Shown here: positions 37,201 to 47,702 of the stretch, piece by piece
Layout: each line of letters opens with the position of its first letter
How positions within the stretch are numbered: the stretch's first letter is position 1
Source of the DNA: Hygrocybe punicea
Taxonomy: Eukaryota > Basidiomycota > Agaricomycetes > Agaricales > Hygrophoraceae
Length of the DNA: 64,000 nucleotides
Direction: 5' to 3'
Assembly (NCBI GenBank): GCA_963556145.1
Contig: OY744471.1
Location: 4,643,590 to 4,707,589, forward strand
Notes under the pieces: generated by a model
Databases searched by the model: none
Told to the model about the DNA's origin: nothing
What the model saw: the letters and a program-made list of their open reading frames with translations, nothing else
Program-made: the position numbers and the translations under genes

Positions 37201-37268
37201 ATCGCCTCCGCCGCTGTGCAGTTTGTCACGAATTGGGGCACTACGCAAAGACCTGTAATCGCCGCTAG
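34226..37268 (+). pseudogene. MULE transposase module (FAR1-like, DDE, SWIM, zinc knuckle)
   Basis: Exons in order encode an acidic and proline linker (ALNSDDDSHGND...), a frame slip of one base in a CACCACC run near 34320, VGMVFQSLTDAIHFVQEYE and CPARVVVRSNG...DHNH (FAR1/WRKY-GCM1-like DNA binding). The catalytic domain has its first Asp in INDITLMRN (35255), second Asp in YFSDVD (35441) and the C-x2-H hallmark CLHH. A SWIM finger CDC...CHH (36510-36554) and a zinc knuckle CAVCHELGHYAKTC (37.21-37.26 kb) with an upstream KGRPRQKR AT-hook-like motif complete it; stop at 37266. Five in-frame TGA codons lie at 34724, 35054, 35813, 36274 and 36884, each fitting a former CGA. Introns are 45-60 nt. 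Otherwise full length, so recently inactivated. Confidence 0.85.
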
Positions 37269-37984
37269 TGAATTCCAGAAAAGAGTCATTGAACAATCTA
37301 CTCACTTTCCTTTCCCTTCTTACCATTTTTACAGCCTTCCGACAGTGAAGAAAATTTTCCTTGGTTACAGTTTTGCTAGGACAAGTGGGCATGTCAGTAG
37401 CACGTCCAACTCGAATGACAATCATTACATCTACTTTGCGCACCCTGATGTGGTATGGCAAGGACTACGGCTTCAGAGTGGCGGAGAGACAGGGAGAGGC
37501 ATGTGAGCCTAGCATGATGACTCACCTTTGACGCTCCACTTTTCCGAGATCTCCGATCTTTCAACACTTCCCCCTCCTGCTCTCTCCACGCCTTTCAATG
37601 CACCCTGGGGTGCCAAATAGAATTACGCTTTTGATAAATTATAATGTTGAAATTTACAGTGTTTCAAGCATTAGATACTTTTACTTTTGTACATGATATA
37701 TATTATATAATATTAAGCAATTTGAGGACAAGTCATTCAACTAATATTTTTTAAAACATCAAAGTATTGTTATTAAATATACAGAAAACTTGTGTGAAAC
37801 TGATACTTCATATCTTTGTTGCAAATCTACTTTGTTTCCAGATGATGACCTTTGGCAAAACATAATAGATATGCACATTATATTTCTGACTTTTTTGGCG
37901 TTGAAATATGGTGAAATAATAAGGATGAATTTTCATACAACTTCAACATATTTTTAATGGAAATATTATGCCTTGCATCCAGTG

Positions 37985-38947
37985 ATGCTTATATGCCTGC
38001 AAATGAGTCGGTAGATAACAGAGCAATGAAACAGAGAATAAAATACAACGCACTGAAACGAGAATCAGACTTCTGAACAAGCCCTTCCACGGGTCCTCTG
38101 GATCATAATCGTAACCTGCATATAGGAAGACTGGCCATTGGTCACCAGAGACTACTATCTCTCCACTTTGCAGCTTCTCTTTAACTCTGCATAAATTAGT
38201 GTGAGGCAAGGATGAACTTGAAGGATAGATTGGATCCACTTACTCAGCATTGGCCCAATCCAAGCCTGCAGGGCAGAGCAGCGCTCCTGTACGTTCATGG
38301 TGGAAACCATGATCCATCTTGACATTGTGCCCGAGTGGTGGGCTGAGGGTTTGGCCTTGAGGTGTTATCCAATCCAATATAGGACCCTTGAGACTTTTCG
38401 TGTCATCAGAGCGGGCGCTTGACACCCCCTTTTGTATCTAAGGACAAAAGCCTTGATCAGCGGCAGAAGGATCTTGTTGACTGGACATACCATTTCAGCT
38501 ATACTCCCCATATCTTCCCCATCACCATTCATGAGACGCTGCTCAAGACCTGGGATCATCTGCAACAATGCCTTGAAAACTTGGTGCTCCCTTCTCTGCC
38601 TGTGACGATGAACAGTTATGTGCAGTTAAATTAGGGACGGAAGATTGAAGTGTGGAAGAGACAAACTCGTAAGTAAAAGCTTCATCGTGCTCTTCTGCCA
38701 GTTCTCCCACTCGTAATAGACCGTTGGTGAGAAGGGCCGAAACACTGCATAATGCATGTATGGTCCGGCTGAAGTGACGGCCGTGATGGACTAACGGATT
38801 AGCGAGACAGCTGTAAAGAGGGATAAGAGCAATAAGTTTCCAAAAGGTTTGAAAATTCAACACTTATGGGCATTTTTTTGGCCCAAGTGTAAGGGTGCCT
38901 GCCCTTTTACAGCTTGCAGTGGCCAGGGTGTCCTCCTCCTCAGACAT
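37985..38947 (-). pseudogene. DUF6698-like gene, 5' half
   Basis: Minus-strand exons: CLANPLVHHGRHFSRTIHAL...GELAEEHDEAFTYE (from ~38822), then QRREHQVFKALLQMIPGLE...GSIAEM, IQKGVSSARSDDTKSLKGP...ERTGALLCPAGLDWANAE, VKEKLQSGE...YDYDPEDPWKGLFRSLILVS, and AYKH at 37988, where the foldback element interrupts. All introns are ~50-60 nt and in phase. The gene resumes at 24111. A possible first exon starts at ATG 38947 (MSEEEDTLATASCKRAGTLT) but its junction to the next exon is not clean. Apart from the insertion and one TGA in the distal half the frame is intact. Confidence 0.7.
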
Positions 38948-39944
38948 TCAATTTGAATTGATAGTGCAGGTCCAGGAAGACTTAAAAGAAGGAAGAGTCC
39001 AAAGGGAAAAGATTTGCGAGTTGACGAGTTGACGATACTGCCAGAATTTACTGAATATATATGGCAAAGCTCTCAGGCACCAAGGCTTCTGACTCGACAC
39101 TGACTCAGAATGACTGGTATTGACTCGATTAGACCAAATGGGACCAAACATAGTCTGAGAATCGGACAGGTATAAATGCATCAGTTGATGGTGCTGGTAT
39201 GTAGCAGTGACCCACCATACTCTGTGACTCATGCCTTTGATCCATAGCAATACTCATAGTTGCATCTATCTCCATCAAATCCATACTTTGACCAATGCTG
39301 TCCTCCAATTTGATCACAATAAGGGCTATGGGCTGAAGGCTTGGAAATGGTGTGTCCTCATGCTTCATTAATGTGTTAGAACGCATAAGCTGATTCTTGA
39401 TAGGCCGGTAAATGCAGACAGCGAACGAGTCCCACCCTTGGAGTTGCCCAATCACCGCCTTTCTCATCGGTTCCACAGTCCATGCTGCATTTGCCCAGTG
39501 ACCAGAGTCTTAGCCCGAGGGCGGTCCCAATTCATAGAAGCAGCTATCTTGATGGTCAGGACTGGTTGCCTTGCTGGACAGTATGTTGCTTGTTGTGCAT
39601 GTGGTAGATGTGGATATATGGGTGAGTTTCAGCAGGTTCCAACATTAAGAAAGAAATACTAACCTTGAGTGGAAGTTCACATTGAACGCCTATATAGCAA
39701 GATTGGAGTGCCAGTGCAGTCCTATCCATCGAGAGGTTGGCGTTTCAACATTGTTGAAGTGATGATCATTGATTTCCAGATGCAATACAGATCCTGGAGA
39801 ACCGCACCCGCCCGCGTATGAACAATCAGTCCGTAATGATGCTGAACTGAATCAAAATGGAGGATCCTCACAGCATCGTCTCTGATGGTCTGATGTATTG
39901 AGTGGTGAATTTTTCGCATACCAAGTCAGTTAGCTAGACGCTGA
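38948..39944. other. Remnants of unrecognised minus-strand genes
   Basis: Minus frames at 39919-39722 (KIHHSIHQTIRDDAVRILHF...) and 39476-39129 (MEPMRKAVIGQLQGWDSFAV..., IYRPIKNQLMRSNTLM) read like protein and are probably exons of one gene; phrases such as IYRPIK remind me of transposon-linked mushroom proteins, but I cannot assign them. A hairpin CACTTATGGGC...GCCCAAGTG lies at ~38863-38890. Confidence 0.3.
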
Positions 39945-40241
39945 AGAACTGAATCAGACATCAACCTGAATAATTCCACATTGGTAGACATTCCTTCACC
40001 CCAGAAACCAGTGCGTGGTCGTCGTATTCCATCTACATCACCTGAATTACTCCAATTATTGCAACTCAATTCTCCAGTGTGGCCAGGTTTGAAGGAATTC
40101 GACTTTCACGCCTTGTTTGCGAGGTGCACCTGTGGATTGATCATGACATGAAAGGCCTTCAAGAACCATTACTGCCCAAACGAGAATGCCTTGATGCTTG
40201 AGGCCAACGTCATTGAGATCACCGATAACGATAGTGATTAG
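39945..40241 (+). pseudogene. C-terminal fragment of a zinc-finger-like transposon protein
   Basis: The open frame runs ...VDIPSPQKPVRGRRIPSTSP..., WPGLKEFDFHALF, then CTCGLIMT, an in-frame TGA at 40149, KAFKNHYC and a short acidic tail VIEITDNDSD with stop at 40239. Reading the TGA as the Arg codon CGA gives a C-x-C...H-x3-C finger. The acidic tail is a usual ending of mushroom transposon proteins. The N-terminal part is missing or unrecognised upstream. Confidence 0.45.
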
Positions 40242-40381
40242 TCATGGCCAAATTTTTTTTTTGTTTTTGTTTTCAATTTTGTGCAATGACATTTAATGAC
40301 ACGATCATACAAGCATGTTGTGAATGGTACAGTTTAAACAGACCACTTGAATAGGAACAAAAATGTACCATCAACTTGAAC

Positions 40382-40990
40382 TTATTGCCGTTTTCAGAAA
40401 GGTTGTCACATCACGCGTAACACGCGACTTTTGTCACTCTGGCACACGAAACATCGGTGAGCCGTTTCTCATCCAATTCTCAACATTTCCATCTAATTCT
40501 TTCTGTTCTGTCATCCCCTCATCCCTCTCCAGGTGCACAACCAACTTTCAGGCCCCATTTCTCAAGTATGGGCACGATCAAAATTTGGGCCTTGTCACCC
40601 TCTCGGAGAACATTTCTGGTGCATCGCGGGGAGATACCAAGCTGGAATTGGGCCGAAATAACCCAGGTATGTCCTCCCCAGATGCCCATGAAGTTTTTGT
40701 GCTGAATCACTTGAATTTTCACCATAGGAAAACCCAGATGTCACCCAACGCCGCCCTGACGCTGTGAGCGTATCTGCATTACCTAGTGGAGAGATGTTGT
40801 CCAGGAACTATATGGAACCTTTCATGGTATGTCTACCCCAGGTGCATGCGTTGCCACAAGCTGACCACACTCAGTACAGGCGGCTTGGAACCTCTGTACT
40901 ATACTATCTACCTCGAGCCATTTTTCTCGACATCTATCCGTTCTGTTTGTGCACGGCTGGTCTATCCTTCGTATATGAGACATGTACTAT
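40382..40990 (+). repeat. Left arm of a ~610-bp inverted repeat carrying gene exons
   Basis: Inverted copy of 47703-48312, differing at only a small number of bases. The plus strand holds spliced exons in phase: FCHSGTRNIG | AQPTFRPHFSSMGTIKIW...WNWAEITQ | ENPDVTQRRPDAV...MLSRNYMEPFM, with GTGAGC...CTCCAG and GTATGT...CATAG introns. No family recognised. It precedes the gene at 41.09 kb and might be its upstream exons or a captured gene piece. Confidence 0.7.
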
Positions 40991-41089
40991 ACTTATATAA
41001 ATATATTTGTTGCTTGAGAGCCAAATCAAATCATGTGTTACCGTGGAAACGGCCGAAGTCATCATCGATCATCCTTCATCGCGACTTGC

Positions 41090-42743
41090 ATGGGGAACGC
41101 TCGACAAAAACAAAGCCGAGGTCCCAAAGCACACCGGGCAGCTCCTGTCCCTAAGGACCTGCCGGTTGAGGCTGGCAAAAGCCCTATGCCCCCTCGTCCT
41201 CAAACACGTCCCAAACCAACGCCAGCCTACAAAGTGCGCGACAACAACAGACTAGACGACTCGGAGCCGGATGTCGAAGTGCTAGATCGCGACGAGGTAT
41301 ACAATCCACCTCCTGGCTCCGACAACGAGTGAGATGCCGACGATGTCAACATCCTCATCAAGGAGCTTCTTGGGCCAGCTGGGGCTGCGGACACAAAATG
41401 CAATGAAGAATTTGACATCGTCAAAGGCTTCAGCTCGGATTCTGATGCTGATTCTGAACCCAAAGGTTTGCTGATTTTTTATTCACATATTTCCTATGCT
41501 TACGCTAATTTACAGATGCTCTCTGCCTCAAATTCAATATCCCTAACGGGACCGCATCCGACGTGCAAAATTTTTCATCCGACATCACTTGGAGTATGTT
41601 TTGTAGCGAGGTTGCCGATGTGATGGATATTCGGCGTTCCGAACTCGAGGTGGCCTATAAGTTTAGCACATGGACTGCCAAGGCGCGACCTCTCCTACTC
41701 ACCAAAGCAACTCACCTTGCTGCGTTATTCGATGCCGCATGGACAGAGTTGAATCAGATGGCTAAGGCTAAAGGTAAAAAGAAGGCATTTCAGATTATTC
41801 TCATCTATCAACGCGAAACGTCTCGCAAGGGTGGAAAGAGATGGGCAGACGATAAGAAGGACAAGGTAATAACTCAATTGATAATACTATGTACTGGACT
41901 GACTACATGCTTGGACAAGGTGAAGGCCAAGAGGAAGAAACGAGCAGACACAGATGAGGAGAGTGGGATCGACACCGAATCAGGGAAGAAAATGTCGAAG
42001 ACATCTGCCGATTACATTGCCGAGATTACGGAGAACCTCAAATGTCCTCTTCACGACGGCAAACCCTGTGTCAAATATCCGGAGGGCCATCACTACACCT
42101 TACAAATAACTGATCTAAGTCTCTGGGGCATGCTTCTCGTGAGTCCCCCGTTTATTTATTGCTTAATGAGACTCATTGTAGTCCACGTCAGGCAAACGGC
42201 TCGTATGATTCAACCATCTCGCCACCTGTCCAGTTGAAGCTTGGCGATGCTTCCTCTCGCCGGCACGTAAATGCGAAACCCGCTCAAGTTGCTGCTACAA
42301 GCGGTGTGGCTCAACCGATCATCATTCAGATGCCACCTCCATATGGTGGATCGAGGCACCACTATTCCCCGTACACCCCTCCATCGGCCGTACCCAAAAA
42401 ATCATCTCGCTCCCAACGTGATGGGCTGCACATCCCCAGCTCAGACAGCGTAGATTTCGATGACATCCCCAATGTCTTCCCAGCCATCCCCACTTGGCTT
42501 GCTGCACTCAACTCCAGTGCTCGGGGCGTCGATGGAGATAATTTTTCCCAGTATACTGATGCCATCCGGGCAAATGGGTTCAGGCGCATCCACAAGCTTG
42601 CTGGTGAAGGCCTCGCTAATGAGACTATCACCCATTTCTCGACCGTTTGCAATATCCCAATTGGAATCGCAAAACGAATTCTCAAGTTTGCGCAGAAGGA
42701 CACGGATCGTATCAAGAAGGCTGAGAGGGCCAACAGGAAATAA
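41090..42743 (+). pseudogene. Transposon-associated gene of unknown function, four exons
   Basis: Exons 41090-41465, 41516-41865, 41920-42138 and 42192-42743 splice in phase to 498 codons with a single internal TGA at 41330 (former CGA likely). The product starts MGNARQKQSRGPKAHRAAPV. It has an acidic stretch (DDSEPDVEVLDRDEV), a conserved-looking block WSMFCSEVADVMDIRRSELE, a basic KAKRKKR, a possible zinc-binding CPLHDGKPCV...EGHHY, a Pro/Tyr-rich linker and a C-terminal domain IPTWLAALNSSARGVDGDNF...IAKRILKFAQKD. This order (acidic, Cys/His block, Pro-rich linker, helical end with W-L-x-L) is common in a high-copy mushroom protein family linked to transposons, whose function is not known to me. 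Confidence 0.6.
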
Positions 42744-43160
42744 TGGGCAGTAGTGAAACATTTTCTTTCTAGTATGTGTGTAGATAGTCCTACAATGTCT
42801 TCAACAGACTTGTAGTTATCAATATAGTGTTGCTGTTTGGTTTCTCAGAATGCAGAAAGTTGGGATCATTGAAAATTAAATATATCTTGGCAATCATGGG
42901 GCAGCTTGCCTTATGTATGGTGAGGATGGAATGGATGGAGTGTTCATAGAGCATCAATATGTTAAGACCTATGGATTATTGGGCAAACAATTTGAACACA
43001 ACTACTGTGTTGATGTCACTGACCTGGGTGGGGAATTCTTACCTGGAGCCTTACAAGTTGGCATCAATGATGGGTCCTTTAAATTACAAAGTACCTGGAA
43101 TAATACATCCAGCTCTAGTATTACCACAGCTAAGGCAAGTAGCCAGTAGCCTAGCCTGTT

Positions 43161-43189
43161 TTAGCTTAGCCAAGGTCTGGCTAAGCTAA
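43161..43189. repeat. Perfect 12-bp stem hairpin
   Basis: TTAGCTTAGCCA and TGGCTAAGCTAA are exact inverted copies separated by 5 bases (AGGTC). AGCTACC/GGTAGCT-type repeats follow up to ~43230. Confidence 0.85.
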
Positions 43190-43764
43190 GGCTGATGACC
43201 AGCTACCAGCTACAGCTACCTCAAGTTATTAGCTGTTGGCCATTTGTGTTTGTGACGTGACGAGGGGTCCATGCGTGAGATGATGGGCCATGATCACCCA
43301 CGACCTCACTGTAACTGAATGGTGATCTTAGTCAAGTCTGGCTGACTGAGTAGAGGGAAAGCAGGTATTACAACAAAAACCAATCGAGGAACATTCACAC
43401 CACTGCAGGTGCATTGCTAGTGGTGTAGATCTTGCCATCCTGGCAATGAGTGATACAGGAAGTAAACAGGTTTGGAGGGGTGAACCACCATCTCGATCAA
43501 GGTCAGCAGCAGGATTGGGTGTTCCTCTGTGATTTTTGTGCCTAGCACCTTGTCTCAATTCCTTTATTTAAGAGCAGGATTAAAATAGGTTATAAATGAA
43601 GGACACATAGAAATGGACCAAGGGGCTGGGGTTTCATGATTGGTGACTACAGCAGCAGGGGTTGGTACAACATGAATGATGAGAGAGGAAGACCAGGCAA
43701 AACATAAAATGATGCAAGGTGGAAAAGTAGCCAGGCCAATGGAAGAGACCAAAGATATCATTGT

Positions 43765-44030
43765 GGACCATTACTTGACTCAACGCAGGCAATACTAACC
43801 CCCATTGATGAGCTGGTTGTTGTACTGTTGGTAGGCCTTGTTGCCAACTCCTTTTATCTGAACGGCAATGATGCCAATTGACCATCCTGTGCTGCCATCG
43901 TAGACCATTACTACACTCAAAGCAGGCAATACTAACTCCCATTGATGAGCTGGTTGTTGTATTGCTGGTAGGCCTTGGTGCCAACTCATTTTCCCTGAAA
44001 ATGAATGGCAGTGATGCCCTTTGATACTTG
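43765..44030. repeat. ~130-bp tandem duplication
   Basis: GACCATTACTwsACTCAAmGCAGGCAATACTAAC...CATTGATGAGCTGGTTGTTGT occurs at ~43767 and ~43906 with ~90% agreement. Confidence 0.75.
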
Positions 44031-45460
44031 TGCCTGGCTCCTCCCCTTAACAAGCAAACTAAAGTCCAGCTCCACAGGCAGCCATATTCAATAATCCTTA
44101 TCAATGTACAATTTTACCCAAACAAAACAAGGATTTGTTGATGAAGGTCTCAACCCTCCACAAAGGTTACAAAGCAATGAAGTCCCTCAACAGATCTGCA
44201 AGAAAATTCATTGATAATTGCACAATTACAGAGTACAACAACATATTCCTCCATCAGTCTTGCCAGACATTGCTACAAATATCCACAGTGATGATAGAAA
44301 GCCTCCGCATCGTCTGCTGTCACTGTGTGCACCGATTCCCACAGTTGGCAAAAGACCTCAGCCTGCTGGTCAGGTGTTTCCATCACTGCACGCACTATGT
44401 TGCCCTTCCGCCTGATGTCGGACTTGATTGCCAAGAACGCCAGTTCAATCGGGTTGAAATCCGGTGAGTATGGGGGGAGAAATTCAATTCGCATACCCCT
44501 ATAATCAAATGAGTACCTGCAAGGAAGCAGGATCAATGACATACCTTTCCTCAATCATTTTGGCAATTAGATTGGACTTGTGGATGCGGCAGTTATCCAT
44601 TACAATGACGGAGTTGACCTCGGGAAAAGGATTCATCCGCTCGAGCAGCTCTTCGATGAATTCGGCGAAGCGAGACGTGTTGAATGACCCTTCGACAATC
44701 TTCACGGTCAATATCCCATCGAGGGAAATGGCAGGAAGTATGGAATATCTTGAATCACTGGTATCAGTTACTGATCTTGAATAGATAAAGAAACAAAATA
44801 CCGTTTGCCCCAAATGAAAAAGGCTTTTCTGACAGCACGCTGGCCCCAAATCGCCCAAGCGCGGCCCCGGTACGTTGTGCGCCGATCACAGGCACTCTCG
44901 TCTACAAATACTAACTGCTCGGCTTGATACTGAAGGCCAACCCTTTGTATATATTCGGCATGCAGCAGAGCACTCCTCTCAATAGCTACCTTCGTCAGCT
45001 GTGTGGAATTATCAAAATCGTCAGTTAGAATAGCTAAAAACAAAGGAAACTGACCTTTTTCATAGTATGCCCACTACGGTGCAAGGCTCTCCATATCGTG
45101 GATAAGGATACTGATTTCTGGGTGCTCAGCTGGAGCTGGTCGCGAAGTTCTTCAAGGTACGCGTCACAGTTATCATTGATACAACCTTGGAGGAACTGAT
45201 GGGAATTTTGGTCAATACATCAACGATCTCGAGCGATGACATGCTGAAACCTCCTCAGAGGTCAAATGATGACGCCTTCCGATCAGCCGCTGGTCCACCA
45301 ATGGCTTAGAAACTTGGCCAGTTGAGCGATGTTGAGCCAGAATCCTGAGGACTTGTCGTCGGCTTATGCCAGTGTAAGCGGCGATTTTGTCGAGATCTTC
45401 ACATGGTGCCATCCGAACAATTGCCCAGCGTAGGTCTTCAGAGATTCGTTTGCCTCACGG

Positions 45461-45616
45461 TGGAGTAGTGGGACCTGCCAGTCACGTGACCAGGTTCCCA
45501 CGGTTGACCTAGTTAGTAGCCTTCCCGATGTAGCAGTCAGTCCATCATCCTATCCATCCCGTCTTACCTCTCGAGTCCTGCGTGAGCCCCCGGAGAGGTA
45601 CCGAGGTACCTCTCCA
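45461..45616 (+). repeat. 5' LTR, copy 1
   Basis: A 156-bp repeat that pairs with 47439-47594, TG...CA ended. Confidence 0.8.
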
Positions 45617-47438
45617 ACGTGGTGATGAGAGTGTTCTTCGACTCCACACCTCTCTTTTTTTCTCTCGGGTTCCCACTCCTTACGACTTTCTCGCGAGACG
45701 ACCTTTTTTCAGCCTCACCACCCCTGCTGCGCGACGGCACATTTTCCCTTCATTCATGGCCGTACCTCAGTCGCATTACCCCCCGGCACCCTCGCTCAGT
45801 CCACCAGGGCCCCGCGTCGACCATCGTTGACCCAGAAACGCGGACTCAACCCTTTTGGAGCACCCAAAAGCCCCAGGCCACGCCACCCGCGTTCGCGCCC
45901 CGTTTCCTCTTCTCAGACCAAGGACGGCCTCTCAAGCTTTCCTTCGACGTCTTACGACCCCCGTTCTGCCCCACGTCATCCCAGGAACACCATCGACGTC
46001 CATTTTTGACGCCCAACGGCCACCCGCGTACAGCCGCGTCACCACCTTTCGACCCCCCCATATTTTAGCGTTCCCCGGCCCACTCGTATCCATCAAGGCC
46101 CCCGCGTTCACGCTCGACGACCTGGTGCCCACGTTCTGCTCGAAAGAGCCCCCCGTTGCCGTCCATTTTGGATACCCAAGCGCCTGCCATGTCATCACCT
46201 TCAACCCCCCGCTTTTCGTATGTCCCGTTCCCAACCCACGTTCGTTCAATCCCCCGCGCCCTCGTTCCATCCACCAGGGCCCCCCGTTGCCCCCCGTTGG
46301 CCCCAGACGAGCCCCCACCGTCGTTCTCGGACACCCAAGCCACACGCCACGTCACCATCGCGCGGCCCCATTCTGCCAGCACGACCGGCCCAGACCAACT
46401 CACCAAACTCGCGGCCCACCCCCCAGAACACCCTGCGTCTCGTTAACGCCCAGAACGAGCCCCACCGCCGTTTTTGGTCGCACCACAGATCCGTTGTGCC
46501 CACCCGTTGGACTCGTGTACCCCAGCCCCACACGGACCCATTCGACCACCCGTGCCCTCGTTCCACCGGCCAGGACCCCCCGTTCACCTCCATTGCGCCA
46601 ACCGAGCCCCCGCCGTCATTTTCAGACACCCGGGCCACGTGCCACGTCACCATCGCGCGGCCCCATTCTACCAACATACCCAGCCCCAGACCGAATCACG
46701 AAGCCCGCGGCACACCCGCTCACCATCCCGGAGCACCCCACCTCACTCCAATACCGCGAATGGACCGTCCCCGCCGTTCCCAGACCCCCACCGCGTCCCG
46801 CCACATCACCACCCCCGGCCAGTCCCTAACACCATACCTGGCCCCGCGAACCCTCGTTCAGCTCCCTGCGGCATTGTTCCCGACCTGGACGAGCCACCCC
46901 GATCTCTTCGCGTGATATGCCAACCCCCTCCGCGTCAGGATACCATGCCCTTGTTAAGTACAACCCTATGCCCCGTCAGTATTATAGCTTTTATTATAGC
47001 CTCATCCCCTGTTTCCCCCCATACTGGATGTCAATCACAGTCTACCTACAAGCCGTCACTACACTATGTTCACGCACCCATTTACCCGATCTCCGCCAAT
47101 ACAGTTATATTTTGGACCACCTGAACCTTCACACTGCACTAAGTACTTGCTAGGACGATTCGAGGGATCTTTGGCCTTGCGTTGTGAGCCCGAACCCTTG
47201 CGAGGGAGGCATTCGAAGAGTATTGAGTTTGAGGAGAGTCTTGTAGAGTCTGGTCATCTACCGCCCCCTGCGCGAGGACAACTTCCTGCTTGACGATATA
47301 AGGCCCCGGCCTTGAGTCAAGGCATTCTGAGGGACTGGGAGTTGTGGCTTTAGAGTTTTTTGGTCAGTTTCTGTTTGTTTTGTGTTCTTTTCTGTAGCAG
47401 TTGGCGACGAGGGCATCGCCATGAGGAAAAGGGGCACT

Positions 47439-47594
47439 TGGAGTAGTGGGACCTGCCAGTCACATGACCAGGTTCCCACGGTTGACCTAGTTAGTAGCCT
47501 TCCCGATGTAGCAGTCAGTCCATCATCCTATCCATCCCGTCTTACCTCTCGAGTCCTGCGTGAGCCCCCGGAGAGGTACCTCGGTACCTCTCCA
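47439..47594 (+). repeat. 3' LTR, copy 1
   Basis: Pairs with 45461-45616; preceded by a purine tract. Confidence 0.8.
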
Positions 47595-47702
47595 GCGGCA
47601 TAGTGATTCGGAGTCGTTTCAGAAGATCAACGTTGGCTTTGGATACCTAATATGGCAGTGTCAAGTTCAACGGCGAAGGGATCATTATTCAGGTAAAAAC
47701 TA

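Larger units (their letters stand above)
26198..37628. mobile_element. Mutator-like element (MULE), 11.4 kb
   Basis: Ends are 28-bp inverted repeats sharing ATTCTATTTGGCACCC (26198-26225 and 37601-37628). They are flanked by a perfect 9-bp duplication TTTTGATAA (26189-26197 and 37629-37637), and removing element plus one copy restores the arm of the foldback element exactly as seen in its partner arm at ~24470. A 9-bp duplication and a MULE transposase inside (34.2-37.3 kb) agree. Cargo: a basic-protein gene, an RRM gene fragment and a nested hAT-like element. The transposase carries premature stops, so this copy is probably not autonomous. Confidence 0.9.
24115..37984. mobile_element. CACTG-ended foldback element, split by a MULE
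   Basis: Terminal sequence CACTGGATGC... (24115) and ...GCATCCAGTG (37984). The left arm (24115 to ~24850) is a close inverted copy of two separated right pieces, ~25811-26197 and 37638-37984; together these make one ~735-bp arm. The flanks are ATG (24112-24114) and ATG (37985-37987). Removing the element and one ATG rejoins the DUF6698-like reading frame as ...AYKHVFTSP, which proves both ends. CACTG termini with a 3-bp duplication suggest the CACTA/CMC superfamily, though no transposase is encoded. The core between the arms is a minisatellite. Original size without the MULE: about 2.4 kb. Confidence 0.85.
42744..44272. other. Intergenic, one doubtful ORF
   Basis: A 78-aa plus frame at 42913-43149 (MYGEDGMDGVFIEHQYVKTY...) has no recognised motif and may be chance. 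The rest is non-coding, with a strong hairpin at 43.16-43.19 kb and a duplication at 43.77-44.03 kb. Confidence 0.35.
45461..47594 (+). mobile_element. Small non-autonomous LTR retrotransposon, copy 1
   Basis: Two 156-bp direct repeats, 45461-45616 and 47439-47594, begin TGGAGTAGTGGG and end CTCTCCA (TG...CA) and differ at very few bases. A primer-binding-like TGGTGATGAGAG starts at 45620 and a purine run GAGGAAAAGGGGCAC precedes the 3' LTR. The 4-bp target duplication on the minus strand is CCGC/CCGT. The interior is CCCCA-rich with an imperfect ~285-bp internal repeat (46.31 and 46.60 kb) and overlapping Pro/Arg/Thr frames (up to 324 aa) but no protease, RT or integrase motif. Confidence 0.8.
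44273..47601 (-). pseudogene. Tc1/mariner (DD34E) transposase, split by an LTR element
   Basis: Minus-strand exons: start ATG-CCG-C at 47601-47595, then the LTR element, then 45456-45251 (GKRISEDLRWAIVRM...GISRRQVLRILAQH, helix-turn-helix), 45195-45055 (CDAYLEELRDQL...IWRALHRSGHTMKK), 44998-44802 (LTKVAIERSALLH...VFVDESACDRRT), 44748-44545 (YSILPAISLDGILT...VIVMDNCRIHKS) and 44498-44273 (GMRIEFLPPYSPDFNPIE...). All introns are short GT-AG. First Asp in VDES, second in MDNC, Glu in NPIE, with 34 residues between the last two, hence DD34E. The TGA at 45457-45455 is a former CGA inside the duplicated target site. TIRs of the mariner itself were not identified. Confidence 0.8.

Noticed and set aside
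45855..46915. 324-aa and 231-aa Pro/Arg-rich ORFs inside LTR copy 1
   Set aside because: Several frames are open at once in CCCCA-rich DNA; no Gag, protease or RT motif. May be decayed gag but cannot be supported.
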